A stretch of 64,000 nt of DNA from Kiritimatiellales bacterium (GTDB lineage Bacteria; Verrucomicrobiota; Kiritimatiellia; Kiritimatiellales; Tichowtungiaceae). The DNA is taken from the NCBI GenBank assembly GCA_041656295.1, contig JBBADV010000003.1, forward strand, positions 124,001 through 188,000, read 5' to 3'. Every line of letters begins with the position of its first letter. Within the stretch, counting starts at the first letter, position 1. The translations under genes and the position numbers were made by a program. Below the pieces are notes generated by a model that worked only from the letters and a program-made list of their open reading frames with translations, was not told where the DNA came from and did not search any database. This document shows, piece by piece, positions 25,201 through 32,693 of this stretch.

Positions 25201-25454
25201 ACGAAGGCCGCCCGAACATTGTGGATGCCGTTAAAAACGGGGAGATTCAGCTTATCATCAACACGCCGTCCGGAAAACTGAGCGCCTATGATGACTCCTA
25301 CATCCGGAAAGCAGCCATCAAACATTATGTGCCGTACATCACTACCGTGGCTGCGGCCTTCGCCGCCGCCGAGGGAATTGCCGCGCGCATCGCCGGCGAA
25401 GATCCTGTGCGCTCGCTGCAGGAATGGCACAGACTGTTAAACTATGATGCATAA
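22242..25454 (+). CDS. carB: Carbamoyl-phosphate synthase large subunit
   Basis: Makes carbamoyl phosphate for arginine and pyrimidines from bicarbonate, ATP and ammonia delivered by CarA. The 1070-aa protein has the usual duplicated layout. The first ATP-grasp half starts with [20 protein letters not shown] and contains [20 protein letters not shown]. An oligomerisation region follows, then a second half starting [20 protein letters not shown] and containing [16 protein letters not shown]. A C-terminal MGS-like regulatory domain ([15 protein letters not shown]) closes it. It has a strong Shine-Dalgarno, AAGGAGT, 7 bases before the ATG. No carA is present in this window, so the subunits are encoded apart. 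Confidence 0.98.
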   Translation: [1070 protein letters not shown]

Positions 25455-25479
25455 GACGCAGTAAAAAGGCGTATACCGT

Positions 25480-25832
25480 GTGCAAGTGAAAACGGCAGGA
25501 CTGTTTTTTCCTGGAATTCTCGGCGTATTTGTTTTCGGACTGATCATTAAAGAAGTGCCGGCGATGGCGGTGGTGCCGGATTGCTGGTCAACCCGGTTGC
25601 GTATCAACTGTTAAAAGTTTACCTACCGCAACTCGCTTTCCTGAACCGGATGGCGATCTGTCCGGGGATTGTTTTTATCGTTATGGCAATAATCACGCTG
25701 ATTAAACCGGCGGCGCATCCTGGAAAAATTCAGGCAGAGAAAACCGTCGATCTTACGCCGTCCAAAGGTGCGCTCATCTCCGGCATTATTGTCGTGGCTG
25801 CAATACTCGCGCTGTACGCCTATTTTTGGTGA
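25480..25832 (+). pseudogene. Sodium:solute symporter C-terminal remnant (frameshifted)
   Basis: Only the last 115 or so residues of an SSS-family transporter remain, in two frames: AGLFFPGILGVFVFGLIIK and EVPAMAVVP in the first, then LLVNPVAYQLLKVYLPQLAF and LNRMAICPGIVFIVMAIITL in the second, ending in a last membrane helix, ISGIIVVAAILALYAYFW. The break is at 25576-25581 (CCGGATTG), where one missing G would restore PGLLVNP. There is no N-terminus and no proper start. It is the stump of a deleted transporter gene stranded between carB and the esterase. Confidence 0.75.
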
Positions 25833-25839
25833 AAAATTT

Positions 25840-25893
25840 GGTAGGGCGGCTTCGATGAGGCCGCCGCGGACGCTTCATCGAAGCGTCCCTACC
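25840..25893. repeat. GTAGG double-hairpin element, copy 4 (supplies esterase stop)
   Basis: A 54-bp element running from GGTAGGGCGG to CGTCCCTACC. The left hairpin is GGCGGC...GCCGCC around TTCGATGAG; the right hairpin is GGACGCTTC-ATC-GAAGCGTCC. Its right end provides the TAG stop of the minus-strand esterase. This is the best template for recognising the thrC copy. Confidence 0.9.
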
Positions 25894-26740
25894 GCAGAAA
25901 TCCCTGGACGTTCAGCCAGGTTCTTAGTCTGTTAGGCCAGTCGCGCGTACCGTCGATATCCTGCGCCATACCGCGTCCGTGCGAGCCTTTGCGATAGACG
26001 TGCAGCTCCGCCGGGATGTTGTGTTTTTTCAGTGCAAGGTAAAATGCAATGCTGTTTTCCGGCGGGACACCGGTATCTTCATCGGTATGAAATAAAAATG
26101 CCGGCGGTGTGGCGGCACTTACCTGTTTTTCGGTCGACATGCTTTGAATCGTTTCCGGCGAGGCATTTTCGCCGAGCAGGTTTTTCTGCGAACCTTTGTG
26201 AGTGAATGCTTCATCGAATGCGATCACCGGATAACACAGAATCATAAAATCGGGACGGCAGCTTGCGCGGTCAACCGGATCGGCGGCGGATGCGTCGCCG
26301 GAATCGAAATGCGTGCTGGCGGACGACGCAAGATGTCCGCCGGCGGAAAATCCCATAATGCCGATGCACTCCGGATCGATGCCGAGTTCCGCCGCCCGCG
26401 AACGGACGGTACGGATTGCGCGCTGTGCATCGAGCAAGGGAACGGGGTGCTGATAACCGCCGCGACTCATACGGTATTCAAGGACAATTCCAGTCACGCC
26501 GAACAGATTGAGCCAGTGTGCAATGTCCACGCCTTCGTGATTCATGGCCAGCATTTGATAGCCGCCGCCGGGGCAAATAATAACAGCGGCACCGGAGGAA
26601 ACGGTGCGGGCACTCGGTCTGAAAATTGTAATTGCAGGCTGGTCGTCTGGCGCACTGCCTTTGGCGAACGGTGCGCCGTCTGGCCAGAGCAGTTCACGCA
26701 CCGGGATTTTAATTGTATTGGCGCCGGGAAAAAGATTCAT
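25889..26740 (-). CDS. Alpha/beta hydrolase (acetyl-xylan-esterase/lipase-like)
   Basis: A 283-aa serine hydrolase with oxyanion-hole motif ICPGGGYQMLA, nucleophile elbow GFSAGGHLA (Ser), acid residue in FLFHTDEDTGVPPENS and catalytic His in KGSHGRGM. The BD-FAE/acetyl esterase group removes acetyl or small acyl groups from plant-type polysaccharides. No signal peptide is visible, so it is probably cytoplasmic. The last codon and stop (CGG TAG) lie on the end of a GTAGG repeat, so the natural C-terminus may have been slightly altered by that insertion. It is divergent from the rsmB-like gene. Confidence 0.9.
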   Translation of the reverse strand: MNLFPGANTIKIPVRELLWPDGAPFAKGSAPDDQPAITIFRPSARTVSSGAAVIICPGGGYQMLAMNHEGVDIAHWLNLFGVTGIVLEYRMSRGGYQHPVPLLDAQRAIRTVRSRAAELGIDPECIGIMGFSAGGHLASSASTHFDSGDASAADPVDRASCRPDFMILCYPVIAFDEAFTHKGSQKNLLGENASPETIQSMSTEKQVSAATPPAFLFHTDEDTGVPPENSIAFYLALKKHNIPAELHVYRKGSHGRGMAQDIDGTRDWPNRLRTWLNVQGFLR

Positions 26741-26810
26741 AACTAAAACTCCTGAAACAAAAATATTTAACAGGTTTATGCAACAAAGATAATGTAGCAG
26801 CGGAACAATG

Positions 26811-26839
26811 GAATAATGAAAATGTATTTTTCATTATTC
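26811..26839. repeat. AT-rich hairpin between esterase and rsmB-like gene
   Basis: Perfect 12-bp arms GAATAATGAAAA and TTTTCATTATTC around TGTAT, followed by TTTC. It lies in the divergent spacer, 39 bp before the rsmB-like start. It could be a protein-binding dyad or a leader hairpin. Confidence 0.45.
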
Positions 26840-26877
26840 TTTCATTCGCCGGCGCTTTCCGGTTCACTGCACGCCCG

Positions 26878-28170
26878 ATGATAAGAAAACCGCAGCACAG
26901 TAAACCGGACAGTCGCGCCGTTGCCACCGGAATTATTGCCCGCTGGCTGGAAAACGAAAGTTTTCCGGACCGGCAGCTGGCAGAGGTGACATCCGGCCGC
27001 GCATTTATTACCGAACTGGTTTACGGCATTGTCCGGCGCAAAGTGACGCTGGAATATATCGAACAGAAATATGTCAGCCGCCGCCCCGAAAACTTTCCGC
27101 TCGCGGCGCTGCACACCGGAGTGTATCAGCTGTTGTTCATGGACAATGTGGAAGAGTTTGCCGCAATTCACGAAACGGTCAATGTGGTGAAAAACCGGCG
27201 CCACAAAGATGCTATGCGCGTGTCGCGTATGATTAACGCGGTGCTGCGCAACGTGCAGGACGAGCGCGAAGCGATTCTGAAAAACCTTGAACATCAGCCC
27301 GATTATATTCGCCTGTCACATCCCGAACAGCTCGTGCACCGCTGGACAAAACAGTATGGCGAGCGCAATGCGCGTCTGTTATGCGAATGGAATAACCTGC
27401 CGGCGGAAACCATTATCCGCGTTGAACCGGCGCGCATCACAGTACCCGAATTTACGCAGGAACTTGAGACTGCCAAAATCAAGGCGACGCTGCATCCGGC
27501 ATCCGGCTTCGAAACATTTTTCACACTGCCGCGCGGCGTCGCCGTGCCGAACATGCCCGGCTACGCCCGGGGATGGTTCACCGTGCAGGATCCGGCGACA
27601 GCGGTTCCGGTGGAGCTGCTCGACCCGCAGCCCGGTGAAGTGATTCTCGACGCGTGCGCCGCACCCGGCGGTAAAACCGCGATGATCGCCGGATTAATGG
27701 AAGGCACGGGCGAACTCTACGCCATGGACGTGCATGATGACCGGCTCGATACATTAAAGGAGACGCTCACGCGCACCGGCTGGGATTTTGTGCAGATTGT
27801 GAAGGGCGACGCCGCTAAAGGATTTCCGGAAAAAAATAAACAGTTCGATGCTGTTCTGCTCGACGTGCCGTGCATGAACACCGGCGTACTGCGCCGGCGC
27901 GTTGATGCGCGCTGGCGCTTTACGCGCGAGCGGATTGAAACGATTAAGAGCACACAGCGCCGGATTCTCACCGCGATGTCAAAATTTGTGAAGCCCGGCG
28001 GGCGGATGGTTTACAGCACCTGCAGTCTTGAAGTGGAAGAGAACGAGGAGATGGTCAACAGCTGGGCGCGCGCCAATCCGGAGTTTCGCGTTACTAAAGC
28101 CAAACGCCTTTTCCCGCCGAAATCCGGCACCGACGGCGCCTATGCCGCCTTGCTCAAGCGGGGTGCTTAA
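26878..28170 (+). CDS. rsmB: 16S rRNA (cytosine-C5) methyltransferase, RsmB/Sun-like
   Basis: SAM-dependent enzyme expected to methylate C967 of 16S rRNA. It has an N-terminal NusB-like RNA-binding domain (about 10-140, VTSGRAFITELVYGIVRRK), then the Rossmann MTase: motif I LDACAAPGGKTAMIA, motif IV with catalytic Cys LLDVPCMNTGVLRR, and motif VI YSTCSLEVEENEEM with the second Cys. At 430 aa it has normal length. The ATG at 26878 is the first in the frame, with no strong Shine-Dalgarno. It is convergent with the AsmA-like gene. Confidence 0.93.
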   Translation: MIRKPQHSKPDSRAVATGIIARWLENESFPDRQLAEVTSGRAFITELVYGIVRRKVTLEYIEQKYVSRRPENFPLAALHTGVYQLLFMDNVEEFAAIHETVNVVKNRRHKDAMRVSRMINAVLRNVQDEREAILKNLEHQPDYIRLSHPEQLVHRWTKQYGERNARLLCEWNNLPAETIIRVEPARITVPEFTQELETAKIKATLHPASGFETFFTLPRGVAVPNMPGYARGWFTVQDPATAVPVELLDPQPGEVILDACAAPGGKTAMIAGLMEGTGELYAMDVHDDRLDTLKETLTRTGWDFVQIVKGDAAKGFPEKNKQFDAVLLDVPCMNTGVLRRRVDARWRFTRERIETIKSTQRRILTAMSKFVKPGGRMVYSTCSLEVEENEEMVNSWARANPEFRVTKAKRLFPPKSGTDGAYAALLKRGA

Positions 28171-28269
28171 CCGCGGATAACGCTGATATAAAGCGGATAT
28201 TTCAGCACGAAACAGACCAGATTTAAAAAATTCCGCCGGCGGATTTATTTTGTATTTGGAGGTTTCCCT

Positions 28270-30732
28270 CTATTCCGGGCCGGAGCGGAAGCGCGGCAGA
28301 TTGGAAAGCTGCCAGTCGGGATGTTCGAGCGGACCGGTGAGGTCGAATTCAAGAATACGGAAGAGCGGCGAGGTTCCTTTTTTCAGCGCTTCAACGAACC
28401 AGCCGGCGACATTATACCAGTTGCGATCGTCGGCGGTTTGACGCAGCGGTTCGGCGCGCACGATGAAGTTGAGCCCGTTTTCCGGCGTCCATTGTCCCCG
28501 TCCGTTTGCACTGAAAAGCGTACCGCCGAGATACGCGTTCTCGCTGTGCAGAGCGCCGTTTCGCAGCGTGAAGTCGCCGGAGAGTGTGGTGAGTGTGAAA
28601 ATATTGAAGAACGGAACGGTGGCCTGCATTAAACGCGCGAGTCCGCCGAACAGCGGCAGATCAGCAAGATGTCCGTCAATGATATCCACGTGACCGTAAC
28701 CGGCGACACTGTCCCAGAATCCGGCGGCGGCATCGCCGGTCAAATTGATATGTCCGGAAAGATCGCCGTGTGTGCGCGGATGCACACCGGCCGTGAACGC
28801 CGGAATGAGCTGCCGGACATCCGCTTTGGCAACGCGCGCACTGGCGCGGTAGGGCAGGCGGCCGTCGGCGGCGAACAGATCAAAATCGGCAGAGCCGGCG
28901 ATGGTGCCGTGATACGCCCCGGCGGAAACATTATGAAAGATGAGCTGCGTGCCGCGTCCTTCAACATCGCTGCGAAACGAATCAATTTTGAATTGTTCGT
29001 AATGAACGTCGTGCAACTGAACGCTTCCGGCGAATGCGTGATTGGTTTCAGCACCGAAATCAACAGTGCCGGATGCTTCAGCAGTCACGGCGCCGTTAAA
29101 TGTAAAACAGTTCAGCGGCGTTTGCACATCCGGCGCGATAATCTGTGCAACGTCCGGCGGCGGGAAGCTGCTGACGGCATCAAAGTGCGCGATGTCGGCA
29201 TTGAAATCAATGTCAATCATGCCGTTAAAGTATTCGGTATCGCGGGTAAGCTTTAGCGGGTCAAGGCGCACGGTATTGTTGGAGTAGAGCATGACCGTGT
29301 GCAGTGTTTCAACAGGAACGCCGGCGCAGCTGAAATTCCCGGCACTGATGGTGCCGGCGACAGTGAGCGAATTTGAAACGCCGGCGTGGGTGATTATCAG
29401 ATCTGTAGTGATATTGTCATCTGTAACCGTAAAGCGGTTGATGAAATGACGCAGCTTCAGACTGGAGAGCGGACTGATCGCTGCCGGATGAAGTTTAGTG
29501 TGAACATGTGCTGCGAGCATCCGTGTTGCGGTGTTCATTGTGAACTGTCCGGATGCGATGCCGTTATTAATAGCGGCGGTGATGTTGGATGCGGAAAGCT
29601 GATCATCCTTGTACATCAGCTGCGCGGCGAGTGAATGAATAATCAGATCATCACGTCGTGCAGAAATCCGGCGGAGATCAGCAGACAGCGAATGAATGAC
29701 CTCCGGTAGCGGTGCCGGTCCGGCGACTGCCGAAAAATCGAGATGGCCGAACAGCACGATTCCGGCAGTGTTCAGTTGGCTGCGCAGGTTGTCGGACAGC
29801 AGCGGCAGAAAATCCGGAGCGGAAATATCTGCATCCAGCGTGCCGGTGAGCTCTTCGGAAACCGTGTCGAATGTACCATGCAAACGGACGCCGGAGCCGT
29901 CGGTCTGCAGCAAATCGAGTTGCGAAACCGTCCACACCTGATTGCTGAAATTAAATGCGCCGGCGAATGTGCGGTAGCGGTGTTCATTCCAGACAAGCCG
30001 TTCGGCATTCAGCGCGGCGGTAAGTACGGATGTCTCGGGCTGCATGGTGTTGATATCGAACTCGACAAAAATCTGCGGCACGCGTTCAAATGCCAGGCGG
30101 CTCAGCGCATCGGCGGCAAGGGCGGTACTGCGCTGAAACCGGCGCGCAACGATTTTCGCGTCCGGCGGAATTTTTTCTTCCGTTATTTTGCTGCCGGAAA
30201 ACGCTACGGTGCCGCCGGCGCGGAAATTTATGCCGCCCCACTGCGCTGCAGCGCGCCGGAGTGTAATGCGCCCCGGTTCATAATAGAGCGATGCTTCGAG
30301 CGTGGAGATGGTGTTGAACGGATTTTCCGGCGACAAAATTTCGTCCCACGCATACCCCGGCGATACGGTAACAGCTTTCGCTGAAATCTTCAGCCGCCAC
30401 ATCGTCCATGTACTCCAGTTGACCGGCCAGGTTGTAATATAAAGTTTACGTGTGCTGAGCATCGGCTTCACTTCGTCCGGCGAGCCGTAGAATCGTGCGT
30501 TTTCTAACAGCCAGCCGCGCCGGAGTGTAAGCCGGATAGAATCGAACTGCAGCGGCACGCCGGCGGAATTCAGCGCGCTGCGCACGCGGTCAACGGCAGA
30601 TTCCGGCAGGCCGTTTACGCGCAGTGTGAAATAGAGCAGTGCGGCGATGAGCAATAGTGAAAAAACAAACAGGTGGCCAAGCCGGTAAAAAAACCGGCGG
30701 CATCGTTCGCAGCGCTGTTTAAATCTGCTCAT
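28270..30732 (-). CDS. AsmA/YhdP-like membrane-anchored protein
   Basis: An 820-aa protein with a single N-terminal membrane anchor (about residues 18-40, LFVFSLLLIAALLYFTLRV) preceded by Arg-rich cytoplasmic residues. A long periplasmic beta-rich repeat body follows. The C-terminal part (HGDLSGHINLTGDAAAGFW, GYGHVDIIDGHLADLPLFGG, TLSGDFTLRNGALHSENAYL) is typical of AsmA-family C-terminal domains. This group (AsmA, TamB, YhdP) is implicated in phospholipid transport to the outer membrane, which fits a diderm cell. The exact subfamily is uncertain. It is the only gene of its transcript and ends at a bidirectional terminator shared with gcvH on its upstream side. Confidence 0.8.
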   Translation of the reverse strand: MSRFKQRCERCRRFFYRLGHLFVFSLLLIAALLYFTLRVNGLPESAVDRVRSALNSAGVPLQFDSIRLTLRRGWLLENARFYGSPDEVKPMLSTRKLYITTWPVNWSTWTMWRLKISAKAVTVSPGYAWDEILSPENPFNTISTLEASLYYEPGRITLRRAAAQWGGINFRAGGTVAFSGSKITEEKIPPDAKIVARRFQRSTALAADALSRLAFERVPQIFVEFDINTMQPETSVLTAALNAERLVWNEHRYRTFAGAFNFSNQVWTVSQLDLLQTDGSGVRLHGTFDTVSEELTGTLDADISAPDFLPLLSDNLRSQLNTAGIVLFGHLDFSAVAGPAPLPEVIHSLSADLRRISARRDDLIIHSLAAQLMYKDDQLSASNITAAINNGIASGQFTMNTATRMLAAHVHTKLHPAAISPLSSLKLRHFINRFTVTDDNITTDLIITHAGVSNSLTVAGTISAGNFSCAGVPVETLHTVMLYSNNTVRLDPLKLTRDTEYFNGMIDIDFNADIAHFDAVSSFPPPDVAQIIAPDVQTPLNCFTFNGAVTAEASGTVDFGAETNHAFAGSVQLHDVHYEQFKIDSFRSDVEGRGTQLIFHNVSAGAYHGTIAGSADFDLFAADGRLPYRASARVAKADVRQLIPAFTAGVHPRTHGDLSGHINLTGDAAAGFWDSVAGYGHVDIIDGHLADLPLFGGLARLMQATVPFFNIFTLTTLSGDFTLRNGALHSENAYLGGTLFSANGRGQWTPENGLNFIVRAEPLRQTADDRNWYNVAGWFVEALKKGTSPLFRILEFDLTGPLEHPDWQLSNLPRFRSGPE

Positions 30733-30800
30733 GGTTAAAAACCGTACTGTTTAAACCCGGCGATGTCTGGAAAAAATTGAATCCAGTTTTTCGCTATTCC

Positions 30801-30835
30801 AAAAAAAAAGGACGGCAGCACCGTCCTTTTTTGTT
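30801..30835. terminator. Rho-independent terminator (bidirectional)
   Basis: Stem GGACGG-CAGCA-CCGTCC (30810-30826) is preceded by nine A and followed by six T. It therefore works as an intrinsic terminator for gcvH on the minus strand and, in reverse, on the plus strand. Confidence 0.85.
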
Positions 30836-30852
30836 TTCAATATGTACGCTGT

Positions 30853-31236
30853 TTATTCCTCTTCGCAGAGTTCAGCATATTCTTCGGCGGTCATCAGATT
30901 GTCAACGTCTTCTTCTTTACGCAGTTCAATCTTGAAAAGCCAGCCGTCTTCATACGGGCTGGAGTTGATTAGATCCGGAGAATCCTCAAGATCGCTGTTC
31001 ACTTCAATAATGGTTCCGGCCACCGGGGCATAAATATCAGATGCGGCTTTAACGGATTCCACAACGGCAATTTCATCGCCGGCTTCAACTTCGCGGCTGA
31101 TGTCCGGCAGCTCTACAAATGTGACATCAGAAAGCTGGTTCTGAGCGAAGTCGGTGATTCCAACAATCGCAACTCCCTCTTCCAGTTTGAGCCATTCATG
31201 CGTTTCCGCGTAATAAAGATCAGCAGGTGCCTGCAT
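30853..31236 (-). CDS. gcvH: Glycine cleavage system H protein
   Basis: A 127-aa lipoyl carrier that shuttles the aminomethyl group between the P, T and L proteins of glycine cleavage. It starts with YYAETHEWLKLEEGVAIVGI and carries the lipoyl-lysine in VVESVKAASDIYAPV (Lys63). It has a strong Shine-Dalgarno, AAGGAGA. It stands alone; gcvT, gcvP and lpd are not in the window. It begins 27 bp after tRNA-Cys on the same strand, so the two may be co-transcribed, and it ends at the terminator at 30801-30835. Confidence 0.96.
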   Translation of the reverse strand: MQAPADLYYAETHEWLKLEEGVAIVGITDFAQNQLSDVTFVELPDISREVEAGDEIAVVESVKAASDIYAPVAGTIIEVNSDLEDSPDLINSSPYEDGWLFKIELRKEEDVDNLMTAEEYAELCEEE

Positions 31237-31262
31237 AATTTTTCTCCTTACAATTAAAAATC

Positions 31263-31336
31263 TGGAGGCGTGAAGCGGAATCGAACCGCTCTAGCAGGTT
31301 TTGCAGACCCGTGCCTAACCTCTCGGCCATCACGCC
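31263..31336 (-). tRNA. tRNA-Cys (GCA)
   Basis: A 74-nt cloverleaf on the minus strand. The acceptor GGCGTGA pairs perfectly with TCACGCC. The anticodon loop CTGCAAA carries anticodon GCA, the T-arm is AGCGG-TTCGATT-CCGCT, and the discriminator is U followed by an encoded CCA. U73 is the expected cysteine identity base. Confidence 0.95.
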
Positions 31337-31540
31337 CTCATTTAAAGGTTCACCAATGTAATGAGCGGAAAAATTGTTTAAAGGAAAATTTCATAAAAAA
31401 TTACATATCAAATTCAGCGCCGGAATTCCTCAACACGCTCACAGTGCTATAACTTGTACCGGAACAGCCGTATTTGAGAGACCGTACGGGGGTTGAGTAA
31501 CGAATGCAAACGACAATTATAACATCAGCCCGGCAGCAAT

Positions 31541-31759
31541 CATCGGCTGTTAAAATCGTGTAAAACCCGGTTTTGCTACAAACGCAATGGCGGCAAAACC
31601 TTACTCCCTGCCGAAAACGATGGTTCCGGTCAACACGTCAAATGAAGCAGTTATGCGGACTTTTGAACCGGATCGCTGTAAAGTCAGTCCGTTCTGGCAT
31701 CCCGGGAGTAAATATCTATATCTCCGGAAAGCCCGATATTCAATTTCTATAAAAATTTT
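31541..31759 (+). repeat. Dispersed 0.22-kb repeat, copy A
   Basis: About 85 percent identical by eye to 51086-51303 over its full length; shared blocks include CTCCCTGCCGAAAACGATGG and CGGATCGCTGTAAAGTCAGT. It ends exactly where the IS1595 inverted repeat begins. Open frames through it (31587-31811) resemble nothing known and are not conserved in frame between copies. The rest of the 31337-31540 spacer shows no gene. Confidence 0.75.
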
Positions 31760-32498
31760 GGTTCAAGACAAGTTAATGGGTCGTTTTCTGAACATTTTTA
31801 ACAGTATCTGATAGAGGTCTTCGTGATGATGATTCAATCGGAATTCACACTCTTTCAGATGGAGATAAAACGTTGATTTGTGAATCCCTCTAAACTTTGA
31901 AAGCCGGACCTTGGCCATACTCCAGAAGTTTTCAATACCGTTGATATGATTTCGTCCGGCAGCAAATTCATTCTTCCCATGATGAATCCTGTAATGCTTC
32001 CGGTAACCGAAATTTACCAGGCCATCGTAACTTTTAAATCCATCGGTATATATGATCGATTCTGCATCAACTTTCTGTTGTATAATAGGAAGTAACTCCT
32101 TTACAGAACAGTTCTTAACAATCTGAGTGTAGACCCGGTCTCTTCGTTTTATCGGTCCAAACACGATGGTTTTTCCTTTCGCGCCACGACCGCGAATTCC
32201 TCGTACACGCCGGGCACCGAAACAGCTTTCATCCAATTCGACTTCACCGCATTTAAACGGGCTGTCCAGTTCACAGCATTCAGCGATCCGCCGGCGTACC
32301 GCAGAAATAATCCGGTTGATTGTGTTACGACTCAGCCCGGCAAGAACAGCCATCTTCGATGCTTCAATATCCACCGAAAAGTAGCGGATAATACGCCGGA
32401 AATCATGCTCCGAAATCCGTGAATGGAAAATATATTTATTACTCATTTCAAGACAACATCTTAAGGGCTATGTCAACCCAGTTAACTTGTCTTGAACC
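31760..32498 (-). mobile_element. IS1595-family insertion sequence, complete
   Basis: 739 bp bounded by terminal inverted repeats GGTTCAAGACAAGTTAA (31760-31776) and TTAACTTGTCTTGAACC (32482-32498), a perfect 17-bp match. It contains one intact transposase. Flanking octamers (AAAATTTT left, TAAAATTA right) do not form a clean target duplication. It separates the dispersed repeat from the beta-helix gene stump. Confidence 0.9.
31763..32446 (-). CDS. IS1595-family transposase
   Basis: A 227-aa DDE transposase of the ISXO2-like group. An N-terminal helix-turn-helix (about 30-55, AVLAGLSRNTINRIISAVR) precedes the catalytic residues in VELDESCFGARRVRG (first D), IIYTDGFKSYDGLV (second D) and NHINGIENFWSMAKVRL (N/E position), typical of the DDxDxH-type variants. 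It lacks the zinc ribbon found at the N-terminus of longer IS1595 members. It is intact and lies inside perfect terminal repeats, so it may be active. Confidence 0.93.
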   Translation of the reverse strand: MSNKYIFHSRISEHDFRRIIRYFSVDIEASKMAVLAGLSRNTINRIISAVRRRIAECCELDSPFKCGEVELDESCFGARRVRGIRGRGAKGKTIVFGPIKRRDRVYTQIVKNCSVKELLPIIQQKVDAESIIYTDGFKSYDGLVNFGYRKHYRIHHGKNEFAAGRNHINGIENFWSMAKVRLSKFRGIHKSTFYLHLKECEFRLNHHHEDLYQILLKMFRKRPINLS

Positions 32499-32693
32499 TA
32501 AAATTAATCCGGATTCTTTATCTGAGTATCTTCGTTCATGGTGTGTGCTCTGCGGCGACATATTATGTGGACGCAAACCGTGCAAATGACTCCGGAAACG
32601 ACCAGAGCTGGACAGTTGCTAAAAAAACAATTCAGGCGGCAATTGATGCAGCGGCGGCAGGCGATGAAATTATTATTACAAACGACACCTATG
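32499..32693 (+). pseudogene. Beta-helix / pectate-lyase-like protein, N-terminal stump between two IS
   Basis: The frame (start supplied by the IS edge) encodes a hydrophobic signal-peptide core, ILYLSIFVHGVCSA. It then encodes ATYYVDANRANDSGNDQSW and AAIDAAAAGDEIIITNDTYV, the hallmark first turn of secreted right-handed beta-helix proteins of PVC bacteria. IS1595 cuts it on the left and IS481 on the right after about 65 residues. No continuation is seen beyond IS481, so the gene is dead. Confidence 0.7.

Noticed and set aside
23883..25430. A 515-codon open frame on the minus strand opposite carB
   Set aside because: It is antisense to a highly conserved carB, His/Arg-rich with no family features and no ribosome-binding site; it is a codon-bias shadow. 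The same applies to 1265-2134 minus, 4253-4798 plus, 7881-8771 plus and similar frames.
28232..28243. TCCGCCGGCGGA palindrome as a terminator between rsmB and the AsmA-like gene
   Set aside because: The effective stem is only four base pairs with a mismatch beyond it and no proper T-run; too weak to call.
31756..32506. A clean 8-bp target duplication for IS1595
   Set aside because: Flanking octamers AAAATTTT and TAAAATTA are similar only because both are A/T runs; they are not identical.
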